The notes: a model not told the origin generated them from the sequence alone. Positions 34,497-47,805 are shown, counted from the first letter of the stretch. The stretch is 64,000 nucleotides of DNA from Gigantopelta aegis (GCF_016097555.1 NC_054703.1:8864673-8928672), one strand, 5' to 3'. Program-made: numbers and translations.

Positions 34497-35628
34497 TGTC
34501 ACTGGGATCCTATAATACCCGTAACTGAATGAAACACACGATTATTCAAATATCTCTCCTAACTGTATATCTATTAGATCTCTCTGTAACGGGCATTTAT
34601 ACCCTAGTGACTCGTCTAGGTATGATCAGAGATAAGATCTTATATCAAGTATGTATAATATAGCACGTTTAGTTCACTAGAAAACACAACAAAAACACAA
34701 TACACTTTGGAATATGTATTAACCTACGCTGACAAATGTACTGCCGCAGTAGTTAATTAACAACAACAAATAATAACAACCCAGAACTGATCACTTAATT
34801 AGTTAATCTCTAGGTGTCTAGTTTACACAATATTCTAATCACTTCACCGTGACACAACACCCACACGTGTGATAATTGAGAAACACTGCCTGGGGAACTT
34901 AATTACTAAAGGAATTACAACTCTATTCCTAACTGGTTAATTTTTAATTAAACCTTAACTACTCATTCAGTAACCTTGTAACACAGAATTAATACTGGTA
35001 CCAATCACAATAAAGACAATAACCTACAGTTTACCTAGGTCCTCTAGGATGACTGGTTAAGCTTTATATATATTAAACAGTTTACTGCGTCAGATTACCG
35101 GCAGCACCGTCTAAATAATATTGGTATAATACGGTATTAAAATATTCAAAGTCACATCAATCACATCAAGGTTATACACAGAGCAGAAATAAAATATTTA
35201 CCAGTCCGGACGGACAACGATCCCTGGGAGCCTTCCTATGGTTTTCCATGATATCTCTAAAACCCTAGCTATTTATCATAATAACCGAATATCGCCTGGG
35301 GGTGAATCGCGGTACCGAATACCTACAAGTGATATTTCCACGGCGACCGAGACGAGAATTTTGCTTTGATGGCCAGACTTGCTGACACCTAGTCGCCAAA
35401 TCACGGTCATAAAAAGCTGCACTCGCGGAGGTATTACGTAACTACTGGCCACATGGCCTCCACAACTGGACTGGGTGTGTATTAGAAAAAGCTCGACGAC
35501 CGTCGCGCGGAGGTATTACGTAACAAAGTGCCCACCTGGGCTTAAGTGCATATTGGAACTGCACACGGCCCTTTAAACAATTAATATCACCACAGGCGAA
35601 AACAAAATTAAGAGCATGGTCCGTCACA
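34497..35628 (-). repeat. 5' LTR (element sense), 1132 bp
   Basis: It starts tgtcactgggatcctataat and ends ggtccgtcaca on the plus strand. It matches 29180-30430 except for the two duplications there and scattered substitutions (5 in the first 125 bases). Confidence 0.95.
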
Positions 35629-36205
35629 GTCACTATCACTAAACACGGTGATATGTAATTCTTTGTCACTGTCACTTAACACGGTGGTATATAATTCTTG
35701 GTCACTGTCACTTAACACGGTGATATGCAATTCTTAGTCACTGTCTCTTAACACGGTGATATCCAATTATTGGTCACTGTCACTTAACACGGTGATATCC
35801 AATTCTTAGTCACTGTCTCTTAACACGGTGATATCCAATTATTGGTCACTGTCACTTAACACGGTGATATGTAATTCTTAGTCACTGTCACTTAACACGG
35901 TAATATCCAATTCTTCGTCGCTGTCACTTAAAACCGTGATATGCAATTCATAGTCACTGTCATTTAACACGGTGATATGTAATTCTTGGTCACTGTCACT
36001 TAACACGGTGATATTTAATTCTTTGTCACTGTCACTTAACACGGTGGTATGTAATTCTTGGTCACTGTCACTTAAAACCGTGATATGCAATTCATAGTCA
36101 CTGTCATTTAACACGGTGATATGTAATTCTTGGTCACTGTCACTTAACACGGTGATATGTAATTCTTAATCACTGTTACTTAACACGGTGATATGTAATT
36201 ATTGG
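35629..36205 (+). repeat. 36-bp satellite A, second segment
   Basis: It resumes with gtcactatcactaaacacgg directly at the retrotransposon edge and runs about 16 units in the same orientation as 28363-29179. Apart from the duplicated gtcac, it continues the phase of the first segment. Confidence 0.95.
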
Positions 36206-36507
36206 TCACACCCCTGCACGTGCTGTAACCTCACCGTGGTGCAGGGATGTAACATTCTCTTTGAGAATGGCCAATACAGCACAAGTTGAAATTTTGAGTA
36301 AAAGTCAGTATCTATCTGTGGTATTTGTATTTTTGCACAGTTCTTTGTACTGTGTTTTAATTTAACTGTCGAATTTTTATATTTATGTTGATCGTCACTT
36401 TATTTGTTTGCATTACAATAGTTTGACACCCAATAGCCGATGTATTTTTCGTGATCGGGTGTTGTTAAAAATCCATCCATTCATTCATTCATTCATTCAT
36501 TCATTAT
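36206..36507 (+). mobile_element. SINE/LINE 3'-end insertion with (CATT)n tail in satellite A
   Basis: Non-satellite sequence from cacccctgcacgtgctgtaa to the tail gtttgacacccaatagccga ... (cattcatt)n at about 36474-36507. The ending in a tetranucleotide repeat after caatagccga is typical of a retroposed molluscan SINE or LINE tail. It splits the satellite. Confidence 0.7.
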
Positions 36508-37284
36508 TGGTCACTGTCACTTAACACGGTGATATGTAATTCTTGGTCACTGTCATTTAACACGGTGATATGTAATTCTTGGTCACTGGCACTTAACACG
36601 GTGATATGTAATTCTTGATCACTGTCACTTAACACGGTGATATGTAATTCTTGATCACTGTCACTTAACACGGTGATATGTAATTCTTGGTCACTGTCAC
36701 TTAACACGGTGACATGTAATTCTTGGTCACTGTCACTTAACACGGTGATATGTAATTCTTGGTCACTGTCATTTAACACGGTGATATGTAATTCTTGGTC
36801 ACTGGCACTTAACACGGTGATATGTAATTCTTGATCACTGTCACTTAACACGGTGATATGTAATTCTTGATCACTGTCACTTAACACGGTGATATGTAAT
36901 TCTTGGTCACTGTCACTTAACACGGTGACATGTAATTCTTGGTCACTGTCACTTAAAACGGTGATATGTAATTCTTGGTCACTGTCACTTAACACGGTGA
37001 TATGTAATTCTTGGTCACTGTCACTTAACACAGTGATATGTAATTCTTGATCACTGTCACTTAACACGGTGATATGTAATTCTTGGTCACTGTCACTTAA
37101 CACGGTGATATGTAATTCTTGGTCACTGTCACTTAACACGGTGATATGTAATTCTTGGTCACTGTCACTTAACACGGTGACATGTAATTCTTGGTCACTG
37201 TCACTTAAGACGATGATATGTAATTCTTGATCACTGTCACTTAACACGGTGACATGTAATTCTTGGTCACTGTCACTTAACAGA
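36506..37284 (+). repeat. 36-bp satellite A, third segment (homogeneous)
   Basis: About 21 nearly identical units. A minus-strand frame (36504-37328, 274 codons) reads SDSDQELHITVL over and over. It is open because 36 is divisible by three and starts in the flanking non-repeat sequence. I treat it as a satellite frame, not a gene. Confidence 0.95.
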
Positions 37285-37564
37285 CAGACAGACAGAAGAA
37301 CAGAGAAGAAACCTATAGTTCCCTCCAATCGGACCGTTGGGGTGGGCCATTAAACATAATAAAATGAAGGAAATGCATTCAGCACATTTTATTGACGCTT
37401 ATATGGCGTCTCTCTGTCTGTTTATCTATGCATTTGTATATCTGTCCCACATATATATTTCCGAACGTTTTGTTTTCACAATGCATCAAGATACATGTCT
37501 TGAGCTGGAACTGTATGTATATCTGTATATACTAGCCCTGTGGTAAACCGCTTGCTTGATGGGC
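37285..37564. other. Spacer between opposed satellite arms
   Basis: (CAGA)n at about 37283-37297, then unique sequence ending in ctagccctgtggtaaaccgc ttgcttgatgggcggt, a SINE head fragment. No gene. Confidence 0.6.
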
Positions 37565-38640
37565 GGTGTTAAGTGACAGTTACTAATAATTGCATAACAC
37601 CGTGTTAAGTGACAGTGACTAAGAATTGCATAACACCGTGTTAAGTGACAGTGACTAATAATTGCATAACACCGTGTTAAGTGACAGTGACTAATAATTG
37701 CATAACACCGTGTTAAGTGACAGTGACTAAGAATTGCATAACACCGTGTTAAGTGACAGTGACTAATAATTGCATAACACCGTGTTAAGTGACAGTGAGT
37801 AAGAATTGCATATCACCGTGTTAAGTGATAGTGACCAATAATTACATGTCACCGCGTTAAATGATAGTGACCAAGAATTACATATCACCTTGTTAAGTGA
37901 CACTGACCAAGAATTACATACCACCGTGTTATGTGACAGTGATCAAGAATTACATATCACCATGTTGAGTGACAGTGATCAAGAATTACATATCACCGTG
38001 TTAAGTGACAGTGATCAAGAATTACATATCACCGTGTTAAATGATAGTGACCAGTAATTGCATGTCACCGCGTTAAATGATAGTGACCAAGAATTACATA
38101 TCACCGTGTTAAGAGACAGTGACCAAGAATTACATATCACCGTGTTTAGTGATAATGACTAATAATTACATATCACTGTTTTAAGTGACAGTGACCACGA
38201 ATTACATAGCACCGTGTTAAGTGGCAGTGACCAAGAATTACTTACCACCATGTTAATAGACAGTGACCAAGAATTACATATCACCGTGTTAAGTGATAGT
38301 GACCAAGAATTACATATCACCGTGTTAAGTGACAGTGAGTAAGAATTACATATCGTCGTGTTAAGTGACAGTGAGCAAGAATTACATACTGCCGTGTCAA
38401 GTGATAGTGACCACAAATTACATATCAACATGTTAAGTGACAGTGACCAATAATTGCATGTCACTGTGTTACGTGACTGTTAAAAAGATATTTACATGTC
38501 AACGTAGTATATGACAGTGCCAGAAAGTTACATGTCATAGGTTTACATGGCAGAGTCAAATAATGTTATGTCACTGTATTAAATGACAGTGAAAACAATT
38601 TATTTATCGCTGTGTTCTGTAACAGTGATAAAGAATTAAA
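37565..38640 (-). repeat. 36-bp satellite A, inverted segment
   Basis: About 29 units of the reverse complement (gttaagtgacagtgaccaag aattacatatcaccgt). The first units near the spacer form a distinct subtype (ataattgcataacaccgtg); further units match the forward arm more closely; the far end (38460-38640) is diverged. Confidence 0.95.
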
Positions 38641-38929
38641 CAAGAAAACACAAAAGCCAACTGACTTCAGTCACTTTTATTGAACGTAGAACAGACAGAA
38701 CAACACCAATGTAATATTCAAGGCGCGATCTAACTCAGTTCTGCGTGCGTTTTTCCTCGAGTGGTATATCATAGGTAGTGGTAAGTGTTGTCCTGTCTGT
38801 CGAAACGAGCATATAAATGATCATTTATGGCTAATAGAACAATAAAATGTTGCAGGTATCATATGAGACTATATGTCACAATTACAATGTGTTTGACAAC
38901 CAATAGCCGATCAGTAATTAATAGAACTA
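38641..38929. other. Unassigned sequence after satellite A
   Basis: Unique-looking sequence, with caatagccgatcagtaatta near 38892 from a SINE tail. No gene seen. Confidence 0.4.
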
Positions 38930-39195
38930 ATCAAAGGTTTGTTTTGTTTAACGACATCGCTAGAGCACATTGATTAATTAATCATCGGCTATTGGGTGTG
39001 AAGCATTTGGCAATTTTGACACGTAGTCATCAGTGGAAATCCGCTGCATTTGATCCTAATACAGCAGGGGATCTTCTATATGCACTTTCTCACAGACAGA
39101 AACGCACATACCACGGTCTTTGACCAGTTGTGGTGCACTGGTTTGAACGAGACGAAACCCAATCAGTTGAATGGATTCACCGAGGTGGTTCGATC
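38930..39195 (-). repeat. SINE, minus strand
   Basis: tttgttttgtttaacgacat, atcatcggctattgggtgtg, body with ccacggtctttgaccagttg and gtggtgcactggtttgaacg. It directly precedes satellite B. Confidence 0.8.
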
Positions 39196-39229
39196 CTAAG
39201 ACACCGACTCAGCTAAATCACGCCCCTCC

Positions 39230-42200
39230 CAAACTCATAATATCAGATCAACTAGCTGGTAATACAGACGTGTTGATAGCAGATGGACTAGCTGGCAATA
39301 CAGAAGATTTGATACGATATCAAGTAGCTGATAATACAGAAGTTTTGATAGCAGATGGACTAGTTGATAATACAGACGTTTTGATAGCAGATGGACTAGC
39401 TGGTAATACAGAAACTTTGATACCACATGGACTAGCTGATAATATAGAAGTTTTGATACCAGATGGACTAGCTGATAATACAGAAGTTTTGATAGCAGGT
39501 GGACTAGCTGGTAATACAGAAGTGTTGATACCAGATGAACTAGCTGATAATACAGAAGTGTGATACCAGATGGACTAGTTATCAGTACTGAACTCTTGAT
39601 ATTAGATAGACTAGCTGACAATACTGCGCTCTTGATAGCAGATGGACTAATTGACAATACTGAATTATTGATACCGCATGGACTAGCTGACAATACTTAG
39701 CGCATGAAAGCAGATGGAGTAGCTGTCAATACTGAATTCGTGATACTACATGGACTATCTGACAATACTGAAATCTTGATAACAGATGGATTAGCTGTCA
39801 ATACCGACCTCGTGATACAAGTTGGACTAGCTGACAATACTGAACTATTGATACTACATAAACCACAGGATGGACTAGTGTATAATACTGAACTCATGAT
39901 ACAGGATGGACTAGTGTATAATACTGAACTCATGGTACAGGATGGACTAGTGTATAATACTGAACTCATGGTACAGGATGGACTAGTGTACAATACTGAA
40001 CTCATGGTACAGGATGGACTAGTGTATAATACTGAACTCATGGTACAGGATGGACTAGTGTATAATACTGAACTCATGGTACAGGATGGACTAGTGTATA
40101 ATACTGAACTCATGGCACAGTATGGACTAGTGTATAATACTGAACTCATGGTACAGTATGGACTAGTGTACTAGTGGTATGGACTATGTACTGAACTCAT
40201 GGTACAGGATGGACTAGTGTATAATACTGAACTCATGGTACAGTGATGGACTAGTGTATAATACTGAACTCATGGTACAGGATGGACTAGTGTATAATAC
40301 TGAACTCATGGTACAGGCTGGACTAGTGTATAATACTGAACTCATGGTACAGGATGGACTAGTGTATAATACTGAACTCATGGTACAGGATGGACTAGTG
40401 TATAATACTGAACTCATGGTACAGGATGGACTAGTGTATAATACTGAACTCATGGTACAGTATGGACTAGTGTATAATACTGAACTCATGGTACAGTATG
40501 GACTAGTGTATAATACTGAACTCATGGTACAGGATGGACTAGTGTATAATACTGAACTCATGGTACAGTATGGACTAGTGTATAATACTGAACTCATGGT
40601 ACAGTATGGACTAGTGTATAATACTGAACTCATGGCACAGTATGGACTAGTGTATAATACTGAACTCATGGCACAGTATGGACTAGTGGACTAGTGTATG
40701 TAAATACTGAACTCATGGCACAGTATGGACTAGTGTATAATACTGAACTCATGGCACAGTGTGGACTAGTGTATAATACTAACTCATGGCACAGTGGACT
40801 AGTGTATATACTGAACTCATGGTACAGTGTATGGACTAGTGTATAATACTGAACTCATGGCACAGTATGGACTAGTGTATAATACTGAACTCATGGCACA
40901 GTATGGACTAGTGTATAATGAACTGACACTCATGAACTCATGGCACAGTGTGGACTAGTGTATAATACTGAACTGATGGCACAGTGTGGCACAGTGGCAC
41001 AGTGTGGACTAGTGTATAATACTGAACTCATGGCACAGTGTGGACTAGTGTATAATACTGAACTCATGGCACAGTATGGACTAGTGTATAATACAGTGTG
41101 AACTGAACTCATGGCACAGTGACTAGGACTAGTGTATACTATAATACTGAACTCATGGCACAGTATGGACTAGTGTATAATACTGAACTCATGGCACAGT
41201 ATGGACTAGTGTATAATACTGAACTCATGGCACAGTGTGGACTAGTGTATAATACTGAACTCATGGCACAGTGTGGACTAGTGTATAATACTGAACTCAT
41301 GGCACAGTGTGGACTAGTGTATAATACTGAACTCATGGCACAGTGTGGACTAGTGTATAATACTGAACTCATGGCACAGTGGACTAGTGTATAATACTGA
41401 ACTCATGGCACAGTATGGACTAGTGTATAATACTGAACTCATGGCACAGTATGGACTAGTGTATAACACTGAACTCATGGCACAGTATGGACTAGTGTAT
41501 AATACTGAACTCATGGCACAGTATGGACTAGTGTATAATACTGAACTCATGGCACAGGATGGACTAGTGTATAATACTGAACTCATGGCACAGGATGGAC
41601 TAGTGTATAATACTGAACTCATGGCACAGTACAGTGTATAATACTGAACTCACACAGTGTGGACTAGTGTATAATACTGAACTCATGGCACAGTGTGGAC
41701 TAGTGTATAATACTGAACTCATGGTACAGTATGGACTAGTGTATAATACTGAACTCATGGTACAGGATGGACTAGTGTATAATACTGAACTCATGGCACA
41801 GTATGGACTAGTGTATAATACTGAACTCATGGTACAGGATGGACTAGTGTATAATACTGAACTCATGGCACAGTATGGACTAGTGTATAATACTGAACTC
41901 ATGGACTAGTGTACAGGACAGTATGGACTGGACTAGTGTATAATACTGAACTCATGGTACAGTATGGACTAGTGTATAATACTGAACTCATGGTACAGGA
42001 TGGACTAGTGTATAATACTGAACTCATGGTACAGGATGGACTAGTGTATAATACTGAACTCATGGTACAGGATGGACTAGTGTATAATACTGAACTCATG
42101 GTACAGTATGGACTAGTGTAACTCTCATGGCTACAACTCATGGTATGGACTAGTGTATAATACTGAAACATGGTACAGGATGGACTAGTGTATAATACTG

Positions 42201-45200
42201 AACTCATGGCACAGTATGGACTAGTGTATAATACTGAACTCATGGTACAGTATGGACTAGTGTATAATACTGAACTCATGGCACAGTATGGACTAGTGTA
42301 TAATACTGAACTCATGGCACAGTGTGGACTAGTGTATAATACTGAACTCATGGCACAGTGTGGACTAGTGTATAATACTGAACTCATGGCACAGTGTGGA
42401 CTAGTGTATAATACTGAACTCATGGCACAGTGTGGACTAGTGTATAATACTGAACTCATGGCACAGTGTGGACTAGTGTATAATACTGAACTCATGGCAC
42501 AGTATGGACTAGTGTATAATACTGAACTCATGGCACAGTATGGACTAGTGTATAATACTGAACTCATGGCACAGTATGGACTAGTGTATAATACTGAACT
42601 CATGGTGGGACAGTGTATGGACTATGGTGTATAATAATACTGAACTCATGGCACAGTGTGGACTAGTGTATAATACTGAACTCATGGCACAGTACTAGTG
42701 TATGAACTCATGACAGTATGGACTAGTGTATAATACTGAACTCATGGCACAGTCATGGCACAGGACTAGTGTATAATACTGAACTCATGGCACAGTATGG
42801 ACTAGTGTATAATACTGAACTCATGGCACAGTGTGGACTAGTGTATAACACTGAACTCATGGCACAGTATGGACTAGTGTATAATACTGAACTCATGGCA
42901 CAGTGTGGACTAGTGTATAATACTGAACTCATGGCACAGTATGGACTAGTGTATAATACTGAACTCATGGCACAGTACAGTGTATAATACTGAACTCATG
43001 GCACAGTGGACTAGTGTATAATACTGAACTCATGGCACAGTATGGACTAGTGTATAATACTGAACTCATGGCACAGTATGGACTAGTGTATAATACTGAA
43101 CTCATGGCACAGTGGACTATGGACTAGTGTATAACTACTGAACTCATGGCACAGTGTGGACTAGTGTATAATACTGAACAGTCATGTATAATACTGAACA
43201 CAGTGTGGACTAGTGTATAATACTGAACTCATGGCACAGTATAGACTAGTGTATAATACTGAACTAGTGTGGACTAATAATACTGAACTCATGGCACAGT
43301 GGGACTAGTGTATAATACTGAACTCATGGTACAGGATGGACTAGTGTATAATACTGAACTCATGGTACAGGATGGACTAGTGTATAATACTGAACTCATG
43401 GTACAGTATGGACTAGTGTATAATACTGAACTCATGGTACAGTATGGACTAGTGTACTCATGTGTGGACTAATACTGAACTCATGGTACAGGATGGACTA
43501 GTGTATAATACTGAACTCATGGTACAGGATGGACTAGTGTATAATACTGAACTCATGGTACAGTATGGACTAGTGTATAATACTGAACTCATGGTACAGG
43601 ATGGACTAGTGTATAATACTGAACTCATGGCACAGTATAATACTGAACTCATGGCTGGACTAGTGTATAATACTGAACTCATGGTACAGTATAATACTGA
43701 TGGACTAGTGTATAATACTGAACTCATGGTACAGTGTGGACTAGTGTATAATACTGAACTCATGGCACAGTATGGACTAGTGTATAATACTGAACTCATG
43801 GCACAGTATGGACTAGTGTATAATACTGAACTCATGGCACAGTATGGACTAGTGTATAATACTGAACTCATGGTACAGTATGGACTAGTGTATAATACTG
43901 AACTCATGGTACAGGATGGACTAGTGTATAATACTGAACTCATGGTACATGGACTATGGACTAGGCACAGTGGACTATGTATAATACTGAACTCATGGTA
44001 CAGGATGGACTAGTGTATAATACTGAACTCATGGTACAGGATGGACTAGTGGACTAGTGTATAATGAACTGAAGTTCATGGTACACTGAACTGGACTAGT
44101 GTATAATACTGAACTCATGGTACAGGATGGACTAGTGTATGGACTAGTGTATAATACTGAACTCATGGTACAGGATGGACTAGTGTATAATACTGAACTC
44201 ATGGTACAGGATGGACTAGTGTATAATACTGAACTCATGGCACAGTGATGGACTAGTGTATAATACTGAACTCATGGCACAGTGTGGACTAGTGTATAAT
44301 ACTGAACTCATGGCACAGTGTGGACTAGTGTATAATACTGAACTCATGGCACAGTATGGACTAGTGTATAATACTGAACTCATGGCACAGTATGGACTAG
44401 TGTATAATACTGAACTCATGGCACAGTATGGACTAGTGTATAATACTGAACTCATGGCACAGTACAGTGTATGGACTAGTAGTGTATAATACTGAACTCA
44501 TGGCACAGTATGGACTAGTGTATAATACTGAACTCATGGCACAGTGTGGACTAGTGTATAATACTGAACTCATGGCACAGTATGGACTAGTGTATAATAC
44601 TGAACTCATGGCACAGTGTGGACTAGTGTATAATACTGAACTCATGGCACAGTACAGTGTATGGACTAGTGGCACAGTAATAGTGTGAACTCATGGCACA
44701 GTGTGGACTAGTGTATAATACTGAACTCATGGCACAGTATGGACTAGTGTATAATACTGAACTCATGGACAGTATACTAGTGTATAATACTGAACTCATG
44801 GCACAGTGTGGACTAGTGTATAATACTGAACTCATGGCACAGTATGGACTAGTGTATAATACTGAACTCATGGCACAGTATGGACTAGTGTATAATACTG
44901 AACTCATGGTACAGGCTGGACTAGTGTATAATACTGAACTCATGATACAGGATGGACTAGTGTATAATACTGAACTCATGGCACAGGATGGACTAGTGTA
45001 TAATACTGAACTCATGGACTAGTGTACAGGCATGGACTAGTGTATAATACTGAACTCATGGTACAGGATGGACTAGTGTATAATACTGAACTCATGGTAC
45101 AGGATGGACTAGTGTATAATACTGAACTCATGGTACAGGATGGACTAGTGTATAATACTGAACTCATGGTACAGGATGGACTAGTGTATAATACTGAACT

Positions 45201-46115
45201 CATGGTACAGTGATGGACTAGGACTAGTGTATAATACTGAACTCATGGTACAGGATGGACTAGTGTATAATACTGAACTCATGGTACAGGATGGACTAGT
45301 GTATAATACTGAACTCATGGTACAGGATGGACTAGTGTATAATACTGAACTCATGGTACAGGATGGACTAGTGTATAATACTGAACTCATGGTACAGGAT
45401 GGACTAGTGTATAATACTGAACTCATGGTACAGGATGGACTAGTGTATAATACTGAACTCATGGTACAGGATGGACTAGTGTATAATACTGAACTCATGG
45501 TACAGGATGGACTAGTGTATGATGTACTCATGGTACAGGATGGACTAGTGTGTAATACTAAACTCATGGTACAATATGGACTAGTGTACAATACTGAACT
45601 CATGGTACAGTATAATACTGAACTCATGGTACAGGATGGACTAGTGTATAATACTGAACTCATGGCACAGGATGGACTAGTGTATAATACTGAACTCATG
45701 GTACAGGATGGACTAGTGTATAATACTGAACTCATGGTACAGGCTGGACTAGTGTATAATACTGAACTCATGGTACAGGATGGACTAGTGTATAATACTG
45801 AGGATGGACTAGTGTATAATACTGAACTCATGGCACAGGATGGACTAGTGTACTGAACTCATGGTACAGGATGGACTAGTGTATAATACTGAACTCATGG
45901 TACAGGATGGACTAGTGTATAATACTGAACTCATGGTACAGGATGGACTAGTGTATAATACTGAACTCATGGTACAGGATGGACTAGTGTATAATACTGA
46001 ACTCACGGTACATGATGGACTAGTATATAATACTGAACTCATTGTACATAATGGACTAGTGTATAATACTGAACTCATGGTACATGATGGACAAGTGTAT
46101 AATACCAAACTCATA
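39230..46115 (+). repeat. 36-bp minisatellite B, nearly 7 kb
   Basis: About 190 units of ggactagtgtataatactga actcatggtacagtat. The left 640 bp (39230-39870) is diverged (gatggactagctgataatac), the middle is nearly uniform, and the right edge (46000-46115) is diverged again. Variants ggtacaggat, ggcacagtat and ggcacagtgt come in blocks. Truncated joins such as cacagtacagtgtataatac recur. Both strands are open for long stretches (plus: GLVYNTELMVQD; minus: SVLYTSPSCTMS) because the unit is 12 codons. I do not call these genes. Confidence 0.97.
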
Positions 46116-46146
46116 CTAAGAAACCCGATATGCAAAGCTGATTGTT

Positions 46147-47364
46147 TTATGCTTCTGGGCTCGTGATGTCAGGCGAACTGACTTCCTTTTCAAGAATCTT
46201 ATTATCAGATGCAGCACATACCGATGATACTTCAGTACTTCGAGATCCTGGAACGACACTTCGAGGATGAATCTTTGACAATGTATCTTGATTACGTGGG
46301 TTTTTTTTATTCCATTTCAGACTGCAGCAAGCGAGCCTATTTTTAATGATGCGTCGATAGTTTGATGAACTGCCTATGAGAATGTAGAAGTTCTGTCCGA
46401 AATTTAACATATAGATTGTGCTAAAGACTGGCCAGAGTTTCATGCCCAATGTTAAAGCCATCGAATCCGTTTTCGATATCATCAATGAAACATGGACAGC
46501 TTCGGAGACTGACACGGGCAGCAAGGTGACAAAAGCTAGCACAGAAACTAACACCAGAGGGCGTATCGAACGGTCCTGCTGACGGGTAACTGCGTCACTC
46601 GCCGACGTCCTAAAGGTATTCTGGAATTTGTGGCTGCGCTGGATTTGAATAACTATAAGGATATTCAGAATAAGAATAAGCAGACTTGGCAGAGAGCATG
46701 AAAATACTAATCGAATGAATGTGTAATAACTCTTCAGTCCATCTGAAGGAAGACATTGGCCATTCTTCAGTTCTCCATCAACAACAAAGGGCACAATCAT
46801 CGCAAAAGCCAGACAAAGCATCGTGGAGCAGATGATAATTGCTTTCTTGCGGGTACAGAGTCTGTCTCGCGTCAGTGGAAAACGAACGCATACGTATCTG
46901 TCAAGAGAAAGTCCTACCACCAGCCACGGCGACAGAAGGGTAGCGGGGAACCTTAAGATATACGAAAATTTGCACATGTCCGTATTTATGCGAGCCAATT
47001 GCTGCAGATGAAACACCCTGAGAGTTTCTTGGATAAGCCTTATGATCAGCAAAAAGCTGTCAGTACAAGCCAAAAATTTCAGGTACACAGAATATGAGAG
47101 GAAATTCAATTTGTTGTCTCTCATTATAATAAAAACTAATATGTTCCCGATTATTCCCACGACAACTATGAACAAGACGACGCCCCAGAATTGGTATCCA
47201 TAGAGGTTGAAATACGGCCATCGTTCAGACGGTAAATAGTTTCTAGATAATTTGCCTCCATTTCCTGAAGTGTTTGCATAATAGATGTCAAGATCAGTGG
47301 ATGTCTCCATGAAGCTGGATGATTGATTCATTGGCGATGGTTGCTCCATTGTTGTGGCTGCCAT
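46147..47364 (-). CDS. Class A (rhodopsin-like) GPCR, peptide-receptor type, paralogue of the 8.4-kb gene
   Basis: A 405-residue seven-helix receptor in one coding exon. Seen: N-glycosylation sites N13 and N31. TM1 is about 58-80 with GN at 73-74. TM2 has D102. C131 and C204 form the likely TM3-ECL2 disulfide. An intact DRY lies at 155-157. TM6 has P283. TM7 has NFGQNFY (N325 then Phe). C346 and C347 are a plausible palmitoylation site, followed by a 58-residue Ser/Lys-rich tail. It shares long stretches with the gene at 8438-9469 (FLSYSVYLK, LLSPWLVVGLSLDR, NILI-IQI) but has a longer N-terminus and tail. The ligand is unknown; the family resembles invertebrate FMRFamide/sex-peptide-type receptors. 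The start is ATG 47364, the first Met after a good splice acceptor. The stop lies about 30 bp from satellite B, so the 3' UTR must cross or end within the satellite. Confidence 0.93.
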   Translation of the reverse strand: MAATTMEQPSPMNQSSSFMETSTDLDIYYANTSGNGGKLSRNYLPSERWPYFNLYGYQFWGVVLFIVVVGIIGNILVFIIMRDNKLNFLSYSVYLKFLACTDSFLLIIRLIQETLRVFHLQQLARINTDMCKFSYILRFPATLLSPWLVVGLSLDRYVCVRFPLTRDRLCTRKKAIIICSTMLCLAFAMIVPFVVDGELKNGQCLPSDGLKSYYTFIRLVFSCSLPSLLILILNILIVIQIQRSHKFQNTFRTSASDAVTRQQDRSIRPLVLVSVLAFVTLLPVSVSEAVHVSLMISKTDSMALTLGMKLWPVFSTIYMLNFGQNFYILIGSSSNYRRIIKNRLACCSLKWNKKNPRNQDTLSKIHPRSVVPGSRSTEVSSVCAASDNKILEKEVSSPDITSPEA

Positions 47365-47380
47365 CGACGTTAGATTATTC

Positions 47381-47395
47381 CCTGTGAAGAAAAAT
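47381..47395 (-). other. Probable splice acceptor upstream of GPCR 2
   Basis: In gene sense, ATTTTTCTTCACAGG precedes the coding start by 17 bases: a pyrimidine tract followed by CAG. This suggests a 5'-UTR intron and an upstream non-coding exon, possibly beyond 47.4 kb. Confidence 0.6.
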
Positions 47396-47494
47396 AGCCA
47401 TTAGCATCATTGCTTTTGAAAATATGTTTATAAATGTTACATACAGGAATAAACTTGTATTGTTGTAGTCACAACACTGATATTAATTGTGAAA

Positions 47495-47795
47495 CGTTCG
47501 CTTGATGCGCAGCCGGTCTGGGATCGATTCCTGTTAGTTGCCCCATTGGGCTATTTTTTTTATCCAGCCAGTGCACCGCGACTGGTATATCAAAGGCCGT
47601 AGTATGTGTTATCCTGTCTGTGGGATGGTGCATATAAACGATATCTTGCTGCTAATCGAAAAAGAGTAGCCTATGAGGTGGCGACAGCAAGTTTCGTCTC
47701 TCAATATATGTGTGGTCCTTAACCGTATGTCCGACGCCATATAACCGTAAATAAAATGTGTTGAGTGCGTCGTTAAATAAATCATTTCATTTGAT
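47495..47795 (+). repeat. SINE
   Basis: Starts within the head (cgcttgatgcgcagccggtc), body gactggtatatcaaaggccg, gggatggtgcatataaacga, then tail cgtatgtccgacgccatata ... gtgcgtcgttaaataaatca. Confidence 0.85.
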
Positions 47796-47805
47796 ATTAT
47801 TTGAT

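Noticed and set aside
36504..37328. 274-codon minus-strand frame with SDSDQELHITVL repeats as a repeat protein
   Set aside because: The 36-bp satellite is a multiple of three, so open frames arise for free. The same satellite elsewhere is broken by indels and has no start context.
41899..42603. 234-codon frame (SVLYTSPYCAM repeats) and its plus-strand counterpart as genes
   Set aside because: Both strands of minisatellite B are open in the same units and every broken join shifts frame. No sign of selection for one strand.
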